Shown: one piece after another, positions 14,813-22,610 of the stretch
Layout: each line of letters starts with the position of its first letter
Position numbering within the stretch: position 1 is the first letter of the stretch
Origin: CAZPDM01 sp964585305
GTDB lineage: Bacteria; Planctomycetota; Uabimicrobiia; Uabimicrobiales; JABWCH01
Direction of reading: 5' to 3'
DNA: 29,395 nt
NCBI GenBank assembly: GCA_964585305.1
Contig: CAZPDM010000056.1
Location: forward strand, 1-29,395
The notes under the pieces: model-generated
Told to the model about the DNA's origin: nothing
Databases searched by the model: none
Seen by the model: only the letters and a program-made list of their open reading frames with translations
Made by a program: the position numbers and the translations under genes

Positions 14813-16060
14813 ATGGCTTCTGATAAGCTAGCTAGAATCAAATGGAGAATGGGACAATCTCTCCTTCCTGAGCATTTAATTCTGCAAGAAGAGTCTTTAC
14901 TTTCAGAAATGAGAATTCGTTGGGAGCTTTCTGGTTTACCACAATATGGAATTGGACTTCTTGAATGGAACGAAGCTAGTATTAAAGAAGGAATATTTTC
15001 TATTGTTGCATTAACTTTTATATTACCTTCTGGACAACTTATTGAGATTCCAAGTAATGCATCTGCAAAATCTTTTAATATGAACATTACAGGAAGTTCG
15101 CAAATTTCTTTATATTTGCATCTTCTTGATGATGAGTCATCCAACGAAGAAACTGCATATCAAGTAGAAGATGAATCTCTAGAAAAAATATTTTATACAG
15201 TAGAAATTACCGCAAGTCAAAATCATAGCTCCTCTCGATATACTGTTAAACTCGCAGAATTTAAAAAAGATGTAGAAGGAATTTGGAAACTTTCGGATTC
15301 TCACATTCCTCCTTTGCTTCAAATTGGTACTTCTCCCTTTTTTAGAGATACTTTGAATTATATGACTCAAATCTTAGAAGCTTTCCATTTTAAGTTGAGC
15401 CAAGAAATCACCGCAACATATCTTAGTGGGGAAAATCTGTTTGTAGCCAAGCAATGCTTGCAAGCTGTTTATCATCTACAACATTTATTTAGTAATTTAA
15501 AGCATCAAGTCCATTGCCATCCTTATTATTTTTATGAAAAGTTAAAGTTTTTTTATATTTCTCTTTGCTTATATCAAAATCATACACCTGAAAATGTTGA
15601 AGTACCATATTTGCATGATCAATTGTCCTGGTGTTTTTCTCAAATCATAGATCCTCTTATTCGCCAAATGCAAACAATGAAAGCTCAAGCCCCATATCTT
15701 CCTTTCAAAAAAGGCGATGGAATGTTTATTGTTTCCAAGATGCCAAAGGAAGTTGTGGATGCAAAAAATGTATATCTTTTATTACAAAAACCTCGTGTAA
15801 CAACTTCTATTCCCTTGGAAGGTTTCAAAATTGCAAGTATGTCTCGAATTGCAATGGTTCATCAACTCTCTTTACAAGGAATTCCATTTAAAAAACTACC
15901 TAATCCTCCCTTTCAACATACATTTGGGCCAGAAGTTGATTTTTTCCTTATATTACCTGGCGTAGAATGGGATCATGCTTTAAGCGAAAGAAGCATAGCA
16001 TTTTTTGATCAACCAGCATTAGAAGGAGTTAATTCCTATATCTATTGGCGACAGAGTTAA
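14813..16060 (+). CDS. tssK: Type VI secretion baseplate protein TssK
   Basis: 415 aa. The N-terminus (RIKWRMGQSLLPEHLILQEE) corresponds to the W-x-x-G-x-x-L-x-P-x-H-x-Q block of TssK. The C-terminal half has IPLEGFKIASMSRIAMVHQLS and QGIPFKKLPNPPFQ, matching the I-P-L-x-x-x-K ... GIPL-x-x-LP blocks. TssK connects the baseplate (TssEFG) to the membrane complex. GGGGG lies 9-13 bases before the ATG. The gene directly follows a strong terminator, so its expression probably relies on read-through or its own promoter. At 415 aa it is slightly shorter than the common 440-450 aa. Confidence 0.85.
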   Translation: MASDKLARIKWRMGQSLLPEHLILQEESLLSEMRIRWELSGLPQYGIGLLEWNEASIKEGIFSIVALTFILPSGQLIEIPSNASAKSFNMNITGSSQISLYLHLLDDESSNEETAYQVEDESLEKIFYTVEITASQNHSSSRYTVKLAEFKKDVEGIWKLSDSHIPPLLQIGTSPFFRDTLNYMTQILEAFHFKLSQEITATYLSGENLFVAKQCLQAVYHLQHLFSNLKHQVHCHPYYFYEKLKFFYISLCLYQNHTPENVEVPYLHDQLSWCFSQIIDPLIRQMQTMKAQAPYLPFKKGDGMFIVSKMPKEVVDAKNVYLLLQKPRVTTSIPLEGFKIASMSRIAMVHQLSLQGIPFKKLPNPPFQHTFGPEVDFFLILPGVEWDHALSERSIAFFDQPALEGVNSYIYWRQS

Positions 16061-16095
16061 CAAAAAAATGATCCCAAACAGGGATCATTTTTTTG
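16061..16095. terminator. Bidirectional terminator between convergent tssK and the secretin-domain gene
   Basis: A perfect 15-bp inverted repeat: CAAAAAAATGATCCC (16061-16075) with GGGATCATTTTTTTG (16081-16095), loop AAACA. The T-run appears on both strands after the stem, as expected for terminating converging transcripts. Confidence 0.92.
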
Positions 16096-16107
16096 TTTAA
16101 TAACTAT

Positions 16108-16725
16108 CTATTTTTTCTTTTCCGCAACATCTAACAATTTTATGGCTTGTACAGTTCTCCAAACATTGGGAGCATAATCGCTAATAAATATTCTACTTTC
16201 TACAAGTCCAAGATTTCCACCTTGTGGATTTATAATACGTAAGTTTCGTATCATATTAAGAACATCTGAAGGTTTGGTATTTTGAACTTGGAAGATAAAA
16301 GTAATGTAGCGATCTTCATGGCAAATAGATTCCAACTCTTCCAAAGAACTTATGATAGGATTTTGTGTCCAAGGAGCAACAATATTTCGTTTAATTTTTA
16401 AAATTTGATTTTGCTTGCCAACACTTTCTGCAAAGTATCCATTTAATTCAAGTACTGCTAAAAATAGAGTTTGTAATTCTTCTACATTTTTCCATTGGGC
16501 ATTTTGAATAAAGATTTTTCTTCCTTTAATGGAAGAATCGTAAACAATACTTTTTTCCGCGGTTTTGGCAAAAAAATTGATGAATTCTTCTAATTCAGTA
16601 GCAATATTTCCCTGCCATTTATTAGGTTCTACATGTGTATTTTTGACATCAATTTGTGGGACAGGTTCTTGAGAGTAAACAAAAGATAATGAAAGAAGAA
16701 TACTGAGAATTAGAATAATTTTCAT
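16108..16725 (-). CDS. Secreted protein with secretin N0/N1-like domains, no secretin pore domain
   Basis: 205 aa. A clear Sec signal peptide, MKIILILSILLSLSFVYS, is followed by QEP. Residues ~40-105 (ELEEFINFFAKTAEKSIVYDSSIKGRKIF) resemble the N0/STN domain of GspD-PilQ secretins. Residues ~135-200 (ITFIFQVQNTKPSDVLNMI ... VESRIFISDYAPNVWRTVQAIKLLD) resemble the N1 ring-building domain that ends secretin N-domains. The protein then stops, with no beta-barrel. It is likely periplasmic, perhaps an accessory of a pilus or secretion channel. AAAGGATC precedes the ATG. It lies 41 bases downstream of the transporter gene and is probably the last gene of that operon. The domain call is moderate. 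Confidence 0.65.
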   Translation of the reverse strand: MKIILILSILLSLSFVYSQEPVPQIDVKNTHVEPNKWQGNIATELEEFINFFAKTAEKSIVYDSSIKGRKIFIQNAQWKNVEELQTLFLAVLELNGYFAESVGKQNQILKIKRNIVAPWTQNPIISSLEELESICHEDRYITFIFQVQNTKPSDVLNMIRNLRIINPQGGNLGLVESRIFISDYAPNVWRTVQAIKLLDVAEKKK

Positions 16726-16766
16726 ACGTGATCCTTTATATAAAAAAATTTTTTTAGTAAGATTCT

Positions 16767-18740
16767 TTATTCTAAAGGAAATCCTAACGGTTGAATTTCT
16801 AACAAAAATCTTGAAAATGGATTTACTATAGATTCATGAATACGTAATTTATATGGGCCATTAAAGTCATGTTCTGTACAAAAAATGGTTTCTACATATT
16901 CTTGTGCAAAGTGGCCTATTTCAATAGATTCTAATTGGCCGTTTTCCCAAAAACTAGCAAGATAACCAAAATCTGATTTCCAATACAAAATTCCTAATGG
17001 TGTTGTGATAAGTTTCGTTTCTCTGCAATCTTGTCTTTTTGTAATAAGTCTTGTATTGCGGCATTTTGTATGCCAATGAATTTGATCCATTGTTAAAATT
17101 AACTGTTGGCAACCTCGTCCGTAGCGAATTAAGAGGCTTAATTTAGTTTCGTTCCAAAAATTTTTTCTTAATACTAATCCCTGCTCATTAGATTTAACCC
17201 ATGTTGGGGCTTCGGAAGCATAATTTTTTGATGCAATAATTTGAATTGTAGCTTTTATTGGCATAATTTGGGAATCTTCTGGTTTAGAGAGGGGAATAAT
17301 ATACTTGCAAAACGAGTTTATATCAAAAGGTAATCGAGTTTGTTCGGAGTTGGTTGCTTTATTTTCCGGCATCTTTTTTTCCTTAATTTCCTGCAACATC
17401 TCCCAAGCATCCTGTCGAGTTCGTGAATCATCACTACGTAAATTTTGAAATAATTGTTTTCGATATTGAGAAGGAATAATCATTGCTAAACTGAGCCAAA
17501 TGAGGCAAAAGAAAATTCCTAAGACTGTTATTTCTCCAAAAGGATGATTGGCAAGATTTGTCTTAGCTGTATTTTGAGCTAAAAACGTTAAAATAATTCC
17601 ACCAATAACTCCTCCGATTGGATTGATGATTCCTTCTAACAAACCGCGAACACGTCCGCGATATGATGATGGAATTGCGTTAAACGAAAGTTGGAATGCA
17701 CTACCTTGAACAGTCATTGCAACAATATCAAAGGTATATCGCATAAGAATTGCCATTACCCAAAAATCAAAAATTGCTATAAATGATAATCCACTTAAGA
17801 TAGTAATTGGTAATAGGCAAAAGCAATATGCAACGCCAACTTTACGAATAATATTACTTGTGATTTTCCATTGTATTGCTAGCACTGATGTATTAAGCAG
17901 GATAGTATAATAGCCATAATATATATTTAGAGATTCTTCTGTTGAAAATTCAATATTTAATAAACGATTATATTGAAATTCTTTTAAAGATGCAACTGTC
18001 CAAAATAATATGCAAACTCCAGCAATACCATATACTAATGGACTACGAAAAGAAAATTTGCATCCTTGCCAAAAATGGGGCAACCATGATTTTGCTGCGG
18101 AAGGAGGAGAATATCTGAGAGAAAGTGTTGTGCGTTCGAGCTTACCTATAAAAAAGTATCCCGATAAGATAGTTAATCCCCAAAAGAGAATCATTCCTTC
18201 CGAAGGGATATATTGGGAAAGAATTTGTAAAAAAAATCCACCGATGATTCCACCTAAAAGGTGTGCAGTTGCAATAATGGGATATATGCGTATTCCCTGG
18301 CTATGGCGAAAAGTATCACCAATCATTGTCCAAACTTGAATGCCAAGGGTAGAGTCGCCTAGTGTATATGCAGCAAAAACCATTACTGAGAAAATAAATA
18401 CTTCCCAGGGAAGTTCCCCCTCAGCTAAATCTGAAAGCGATCCTGCAGGAATAAAAAAAACTGCTGCAATCATCATCAGACCAGTTATGAGAGAGTAAGT
18501 CTTAAATAATGTTGTCCGCCGACCTATATCTGCAAAAAACAAATATATTAAAGCCCCTATCATTCCCATAATGGCTAGGAGAATATAGGATCCTCCTAAA
18601 TTTTCAAGACCCCAACGTTTTACTAGGATTGTTTGTACTGCTGCTAATCCCATTGCCTTACCAGAAGATCGGACAATGATCAACGTGATAAAGCCAATAA
18701 CTGTTGGCCGTTCTTTGGCATCTAAATCAAGAATTTTCAT
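16767..18740 (-). CDS. NTT (ATP/ADP translocase)/MFS-like membrane transporter with C-terminal soluble domain
   Basis: 657 aa. Residues ~10-430 contain about 12 hydrophobic segments. GLAAVQTILVKRWGLENLGGSYILLAIMG followed by LIYLFFADIGRRTTLFKTYSLI resembles the first repeat of NTP/NDP exchange transporters and relatives, and SYRGRVRGLLEGIINPIGGVIGG resembles the second repeat. A short charged stretch, LRSDDSRTRQDAWEMLQEI (~440), looks like one HEAT-type helix pair. The last ~170 residues form a soluble region I do not recognise. The substrate is unknown; a nucleotide or nucleoside phosphate would suit the fold family and the neighbouring 5'-nucleotidase, but this is inference. Only one base separates it from the GH3 stop (TAAGATG), so translation is probably coupled. 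Confidence 0.7.
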   Translation of the reverse strand: MKILDLDAKERPTVIGFITLIIVRSSGKAMGLAAVQTILVKRWGLENLGGSYILLAIMGMIGALIYLFFADIGRRTTLFKTYSLITGLMMIAAVFFIPAGSLSDLAEGELPWEVFIFSVMVFAAYTLGDSTLGIQVWTMIGDTFRHSQGIRIYPIIATAHLLGGIIGGFFLQILSQYIPSEGMILFWGLTILSGYFFIGKLERTTLSLRYSPPSAAKSWLPHFWQGCKFSFRSPLVYGIAGVCILFWTVASLKEFQYNRLLNIEFSTEESLNIYYGYYTILLNTSVLAIQWKITSNIIRKVGVAYCFCLLPITILSGLSFIAIFDFWVMAILMRYTFDIVAMTVQGSAFQLSFNAIPSSYRGRVRGLLEGIINPIGGVIGGIILTFLAQNTAKTNLANHPFGEITVLGIFFCLIWLSLAMIIPSQYRKQLFQNLRSDDSRTRQDAWEMLQEIKEKKMPENKATNSEQTRLPFDINSFCKYIIPLSKPEDSQIMPIKATIQIIASKNYASEAPTWVKSNEQGLVLRKNFWNETKLSLLIRYGRGCQQLILTMDQIHWHTKCRNTRLITKRQDCRETKLITTPLGILYWKSDFGYLASFWENGQLESIEIGHFAQEYVETIFCTEHDFNGPYKLRIHESIVNPFSRFLLEIQPLGFPLE

Positions 18741-18741
18741 C

Positions 18742-20364
18742 TTATTCCCATATCACTGGAAGCCTACCTTTAGCAGGATAGTAACCTAATAAAACTTCTG
18801 CGCCGGATTTTTGAGAAGATACAGAAGGCCCATAGCCGCAATATTTTATTTTTCCTGGTAATTCTTTTGCAATATATGGATTGCCAAAAACTATTGTACT
18901 ATGGACTTCTGAATGTTTTGTTGCCTCATTGATTTTTTGTAACAAAGTAGGAGGCAAAAGGGCACGACCTTTGAACCACATCATCGGACAAAGTATGACA
19001 AGAATTATTGGCTTATGGGATTGCTGTATTTGTGTTAAAATGCTTTGGCACTGTTCCTCTGACATTGTTTCAGAAATTGTATAAGATTGACTTTCTGGCC
19101 GTTCTTGTAAAATTATCTCAGAAAATTTTAAAGAAACAGGAATATCATGTTTATTATTATCTATAATATTTAAAATATTCATACTATAAGTTGGCAAAAC
19201 TTCAAACGATGAACCTGGTAAAAGAGTGATTGAAGAAGCTGCCATTTGTTGTGCGGCATTTTCTCTTTGATCATCTTGGAATGTTGCCTCGGTTTCATTG
19301 TTATCTTGTTTTAACTTATATGGTAATACCCATTCTTTTGCTGCAAGTACTCTTGCAACTGCTTGATTTAACTGCTTTTCTGACAAAGTTCCTTGCTCAA
19401 GATTACGTTTAAAAATATTTAAGGCTTGCTCATATTCTCCTGGATGAAGGACAAGATCACAGCCTGCTAAAATCGCTTCGACAGCATATTCTTCTCGTTT
19501 TTTAGGCAGAAATTTTTTTATGGCCCACATGTTCATTGAATCAGTAATTACTAAGCCGTTGTATCCTAATTTTTTTCTTAAGATATCATAAATGACAGCA
19601 GATGATACTGTTGCAGGCAAAAATTTATCTAAAGTTGACATCACTATATGTCCGGTCATAATTGCACGTGCACCAGCTTTTATTCCCGCTATAAAAGGAA
19701 CTAGATGATTTTTTTCAATGAAATCTAAACTGCTATCATCAATTGGTAAAGCAACATGAGAATCTTCTACAGCCTGCCCGTGACCTGGAAAATGTTTCAG
19801 CGTTGCTATGACTCCATAATTTTGACATCCTTGCACATAATTCTCAACAAACTCTGCTACTTTTTCAGGATTGCTTCCAAAACTACGATTCATAATTAAC
19901 ATGTTATTAGAATTAGTAGTAACGTCGCTAACCGGGCCATAAATCATATCTATTCCTGCTGCTCTGGCTTCTTTTCCTGCAATGGATCCAGCAAAATAAG
20001 CATAATTAGGATTATCTGAAGCACCTAATGCCATTTGCCAGGGCAATTCTGTTCCAAATTTAAAACTATGTGGCAATCCCTGTTCGCAATCTGCTGCAAA
20101 AAAAATTGGAATGCCACTTTTTTGCATGGCCAATTCTTGTAGATGATCCATCCATCCTAAAGTTTGATTTAGATTTCCATAAGCAAGATGAATTTGCCCA
20201 ATACCATAATTTGCCACAAATTTTTCTAACGCATTTGGATTTTTTGTGTCCCAAGTATTTTTGGTAAAAACTGCAATCCCTAAAATTTGAGCAATTTTTT
20301 GTTCCAATGTAAGTTCGGAAAGACTTGGTAGTTTATAACTAGATGTAAATATTTCTTTCGTCAA
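18742..20364 (-). CDS. Glycoside hydrolase family 3, beta-N-acetylhexosaminidase (NagZ-like)
   Basis: 540 aa if it starts at TTG 20364, chosen because AAAGGAAAA lies just upstream; the longer reading to TTG 20388 has no site. The GH3 N-terminal barrel is complete: FFAADCEQG, GIDMIYGPVSDV, NRSFGSNPEKV, the NagZ-type motif KHFPGHGQAVEDSH with catalytic D201/H203, and VITDSMNM with nucleophile D275. The KHFPGHGxxxxDSH loop marks retaining N-acetylglucosaminidases using the His/Asp dyad, which act on peptidoglycan turnover products. A shorter C-terminal part ends with GAEVLLGYYPAKGRLPVIW, typical of GH3 C-domains. There is no signal peptide, so it is likely cytoplasmic. The start overlaps the upstream nucleotidase gene by 26 bases. 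Confidence 0.88.
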   Translation of the reverse strand: MTKEIFTSSYKLPSLSELTLEQKIAQILGIAVFTKNTWDTKNPNALEKFVANYGIGQIHLAYGNLNQTLGWMDHLQELAMQKSGIPIFFAADCEQGLPHSFKFGTELPWQMALGASDNPNYAYFAGSIAGKEARAAGIDMIYGPVSDVTTNSNNMLIMNRSFGSNPEKVAEFVENYVQGCQNYGVIATLKHFPGHGQAVEDSHVALPIDDSSLDFIEKNHLVPFIAGIKAGARAIMTGHIVMSTLDKFLPATVSSAVIYDILRKKLGYNGLVITDSMNMWAIKKFLPKKREEYAVEAILAGCDLVLHPGEYEQALNIFKRNLEQGTLSEKQLNQAVARVLAAKEWVLPYKLKQDNNETEATFQDDQRENAAQQMAASSITLLPGSSFEVLPTYSMNILNIIDNNKHDIPVSLKFSEIILQERPESQSYTISETMSEEQCQSILTQIQQSHKPIILVILCPMMWFKGRALLPPTLLQKINEATKHSEVHSTIVFGNPYIAKELPGKIKYCGYGPSVSSQKSGAEVLLGYYPAKGRLPVIWE

Positions 20365-21853
20365 AACTTTTCCTTTCAAAAGCGTCAAATGTTACTAAAT
20401 CATGTGGCAAACTACCGCGAGGCGAACGAAAATACATAAATGGTGTATAGGCTAAAAAATTAGCAACGCGAGAAGTGTAAATATCTGCATGTCGTTCGAT
20501 TTGTCGCATCAAGTGGCTTTTATCATTCCCTGTACGAAAGAGATAGCCCCAATAAGCATTGAACCTTTTTTCTTCTTGAATTAATAACGATTGTAATTTT
20601 GCATCAACCTCTTGTATTTGGGTTCTTAGTCTTCTAAATTTAGCTTCTAATTCTTCATGGCTTAATCCTGCAATATGATTATTTTGTTGATTATTATTAT
20701 CAATATCAATTTCAATGTGATAATGGTTTTTTCGTTGCCGTTGGAATTCTAGTACTATTTGATTATAGTTTATTTCATACTGTTCTTTTTTTTCCATTAG
20801 ATCATGAATAAGTGCTTGATTACTTTGAGATTGTAGAACTGCTGTTAATTCGTCTTCTAATTCTCTAACTATAAGTGCTGTACGCCAACGTAAAAGACTT
20901 TTAGACATATTAACATCAGCAAAAATATGATCTCCAACATATAAAATTTCCTCACCGGAAACACCTAAAAATTCTTCAATTTTATTAGCATTGCCGCCAA
21001 GATATACTCCATTGGTCCGAATATTTCGGCACATTTCTAACATTCCATCGTCATTGATTACTTGAAACATCATTGCGTTGCCAGAAAAGAAATCCGGCTT
21101 ATTTGCAGATACAACAACTAAATCAAATAAATCTCTCCAGAACATTCCTTTGGGTAAAAAGCAATCGAAAGAGTATGACATCATTGGATTGGTATATTGC
21201 CATTCAGAATTGGTGATTAACATTAGTTTTTTTCCAGCATGTTTTTGATCTAACAGTGCTAATGCTGCTTCAGGATCCATATATACATATTGCTCAGGAT
21301 GACTGATAATTTCCTGTTTTAGTTCTCCTTCTACATGTGCGCGATTTAAACTTGTATTTACAGTTTTATAGAGTTCGCTATATCCTAATATTCCTGGCAA
21401 TTTACCAGCATCTAATAAATTGACTAATTGACAATATATACATGCTTCGGAAATAGAAAATAAAGTATTTAAAAACACATATCTGGATTCTGCTAAATCA
21501 ACAATAATACGCGAATATGCCTTTCGCACAGATTCAAAATCTAGCATTTTTAAACCATGACAGGCTTGTTTGACATATCCAAAACGGTTTACCTTTACTA
21601 AATTTCCAAGCTCTCTATCAATAACTAACCCACGCATGACCATCTTAGGATCGAATTTCATATCTGCTATAGGCCAACCTTTTTTTAATAAATCTCGCTT
21701 GATGTGTTCATAGGCTCGACCTTCCCAAGCATCAACATTATAATGTATTAACGTATAATCCATATCATAGCCAATTGCGTGAATTTTTTTAAGATTTAAA
21801 GTTCGATTACAAAAAATTCCACGTTCCATAGGAATAAAAATTGGATGAGACAT
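20339..21853 (-). CDS. HAD-IG family cytosolic 5'-nucleotidase
   Basis: 504 aa. The HAD catalytic motif I is IGYDMDYTL with nucleophile D30 and acid D32. Motif II is LMLITNSEWQY and motif IV is ILYVGDHIFADV. Conserved surroundings (RGIFCNRTLNLKKI, WEGRAYEHIKRDLLKKGWP, RGLVIDRELGNLVKVNRFGYVKQA) match the cN-II-like 5'-nucleotidase family acting on purine nucleoside monophosphates. A helical/coiled segment with a low-complexity DNNNQQNN patch lies near residues 370-410. GAAGGAA lies 8-9 bases before the ATG. It appears to be the first gene of the operon with the GH3 enzyme and transporter. Exact substrate is not readable. Confidence 0.9.
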   Translation of the reverse strand: MSHPIFIPMERGIFCNRTLNLKKIHAIGYDMDYTLIHYNVDAWEGRAYEHIKRDLLKKGWPIADMKFDPKMVMRGLVIDRELGNLVKVNRFGYVKQACHGLKMLDFESVRKAYSRIIVDLAESRYVFLNTLFSISEACIYCQLVNLLDAGKLPGILGYSELYKTVNTSLNRAHVEGELKQEIISHPEQYVYMDPEAALALLDQKHAGKKLMLITNSEWQYTNPMMSYSFDCFLPKGMFWRDLFDLVVVSANKPDFFSGNAMMFQVINDDGMLEMCRNIRTNGVYLGGNANKIEEFLGVSGEEILYVGDHIFADVNMSKSLLRWRTALIVRELEDELTAVLQSQSNQALIHDLMEKKEQYEINYNQIVLEFQRQRKNHYHIEIDIDNNNQQNNHIAGLSHEELEAKFRRLRTQIQEVDAKLQSLLIQEEKRFNAYWGYLFRTGNDKSHLMRQIERHADIYTSRVANFLAYTPFMYFRSPRGSLPHDLVTFDAFERKSFDERNIYI

Positions 21854-22610
21854 AAAAAAATTCCTTCAAAGAAAATAAATTAAACTATAACTAAATTTTA
21901 TCAATGTTGTTTAAAGAATTCTAAAGCTAGTTCTCATTCATGGAAGCAAGATATAAGATAAAATACGATAACTTAGGTTAGGAGATTCAGGGGGATTTTG
22001 GTTAATGAGTTCACAATTTAAACTGAGATGTTCATTCCAAAATTTAAAAATTTCGCCATTTTCAGATACTTCATAATTAAAGATAGCAAGTAAGCCTTTT
22101 TGATTACTAAAGTTTTGTTTGGCATCAAGGGTATTTAAATAGTTGGACTTAAAAAGCAACCAAATATAAAGAGGATAGCCGCGAGTAAGAGCAAAAATAT
22201 CACTGCCAAGCTGAGAATAGGTAGCAAGTTTTTTAGAGGCAACAAGTTTATCAACTAACTCATTGGTTTCTTTACCATCTTGAGTAAGAATATCGCCAGA
22301 AGCCAAAACATGAATTTCATCTAAAATAAGAATAAAATTGAGAATGCTAGCACTAGCAGCAAATTTAAAATGGTTGAGTACATCATTTCTCTGGCTATCT
22401 TTATTCCTAGGAGAAAGAAAGTCTAATTCTGGACCAATAAATCTTGTTATACCATGGTAAGTTTGATAAGGAAGATGAGGAAGAACTTAGTATACCACAA
22501 AAGAACAAAAAGAAGCAAAAGAAAAGTAGAAATAAAAAATAATAAGAACCTGGATTCACAATACCATGTCTTATGAGTTTATCTTGTTTGCCTTTTTTCT
22601 GCATTTAATT
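21854..22610. other. Accessory gap between the nucleotidase operon and the ATPase cassette
   Basis: About 750 bases with no intact gene. It holds the ATPase remnant (21938-22486), a short AT-rich upstream region for the nucleotidase (21854-21937), and 22487-22610, which is A-rich on the plus strand and contains no clear start, promoter or terminator. On the plus strand a short charged tail ending at about 22540 could be another gene relic, but I cannot assign it. Confidence 0.5.
21938..22486 (-). pseudogene. Truncated, decayed AAA/STAND-type ATPase remnant
   Basis: A reading frame stays open for about 180 codons from after a TAA at 22487-22489 to the stop at 21938, but has no ATG and no ribosome site. 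The start reads LPYQTYHGITRFIGPELDF, like the N-terminal linker (Y-H-x-F-x-G-R-E) in front of AAA/STAND P-loops. The P-loop itself is missing; next comes a Walker B, FILILDEIHVL, and then DIFALTRGYPLYIWLLF, like the lid/sensor helix. The spacing between Walker B and the lid is far too short, so internal deletions are likely. It lies downstream of two intact ATPases on the same strand. Confidence 0.55.

Noticed and set aside
22440..22540. Plus-strand charged tail (KFDKEDEEELSIPQKNKKK) resembling a gene C-terminus
   Set aside because: It has no start and is only about 35 codons long. The composition follows the A-rich DNA, so it cannot be called a gene relic with confidence.
22407..22604. Minus-strand 65-aa frame with poly-Phe/Leu and poly-Ser runs
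   Set aside because: It has very low complexity from an A-rich plus-strand stretch, overlaps the ATPase remnant in another frame, and has no ribosome site or recognisable domain.
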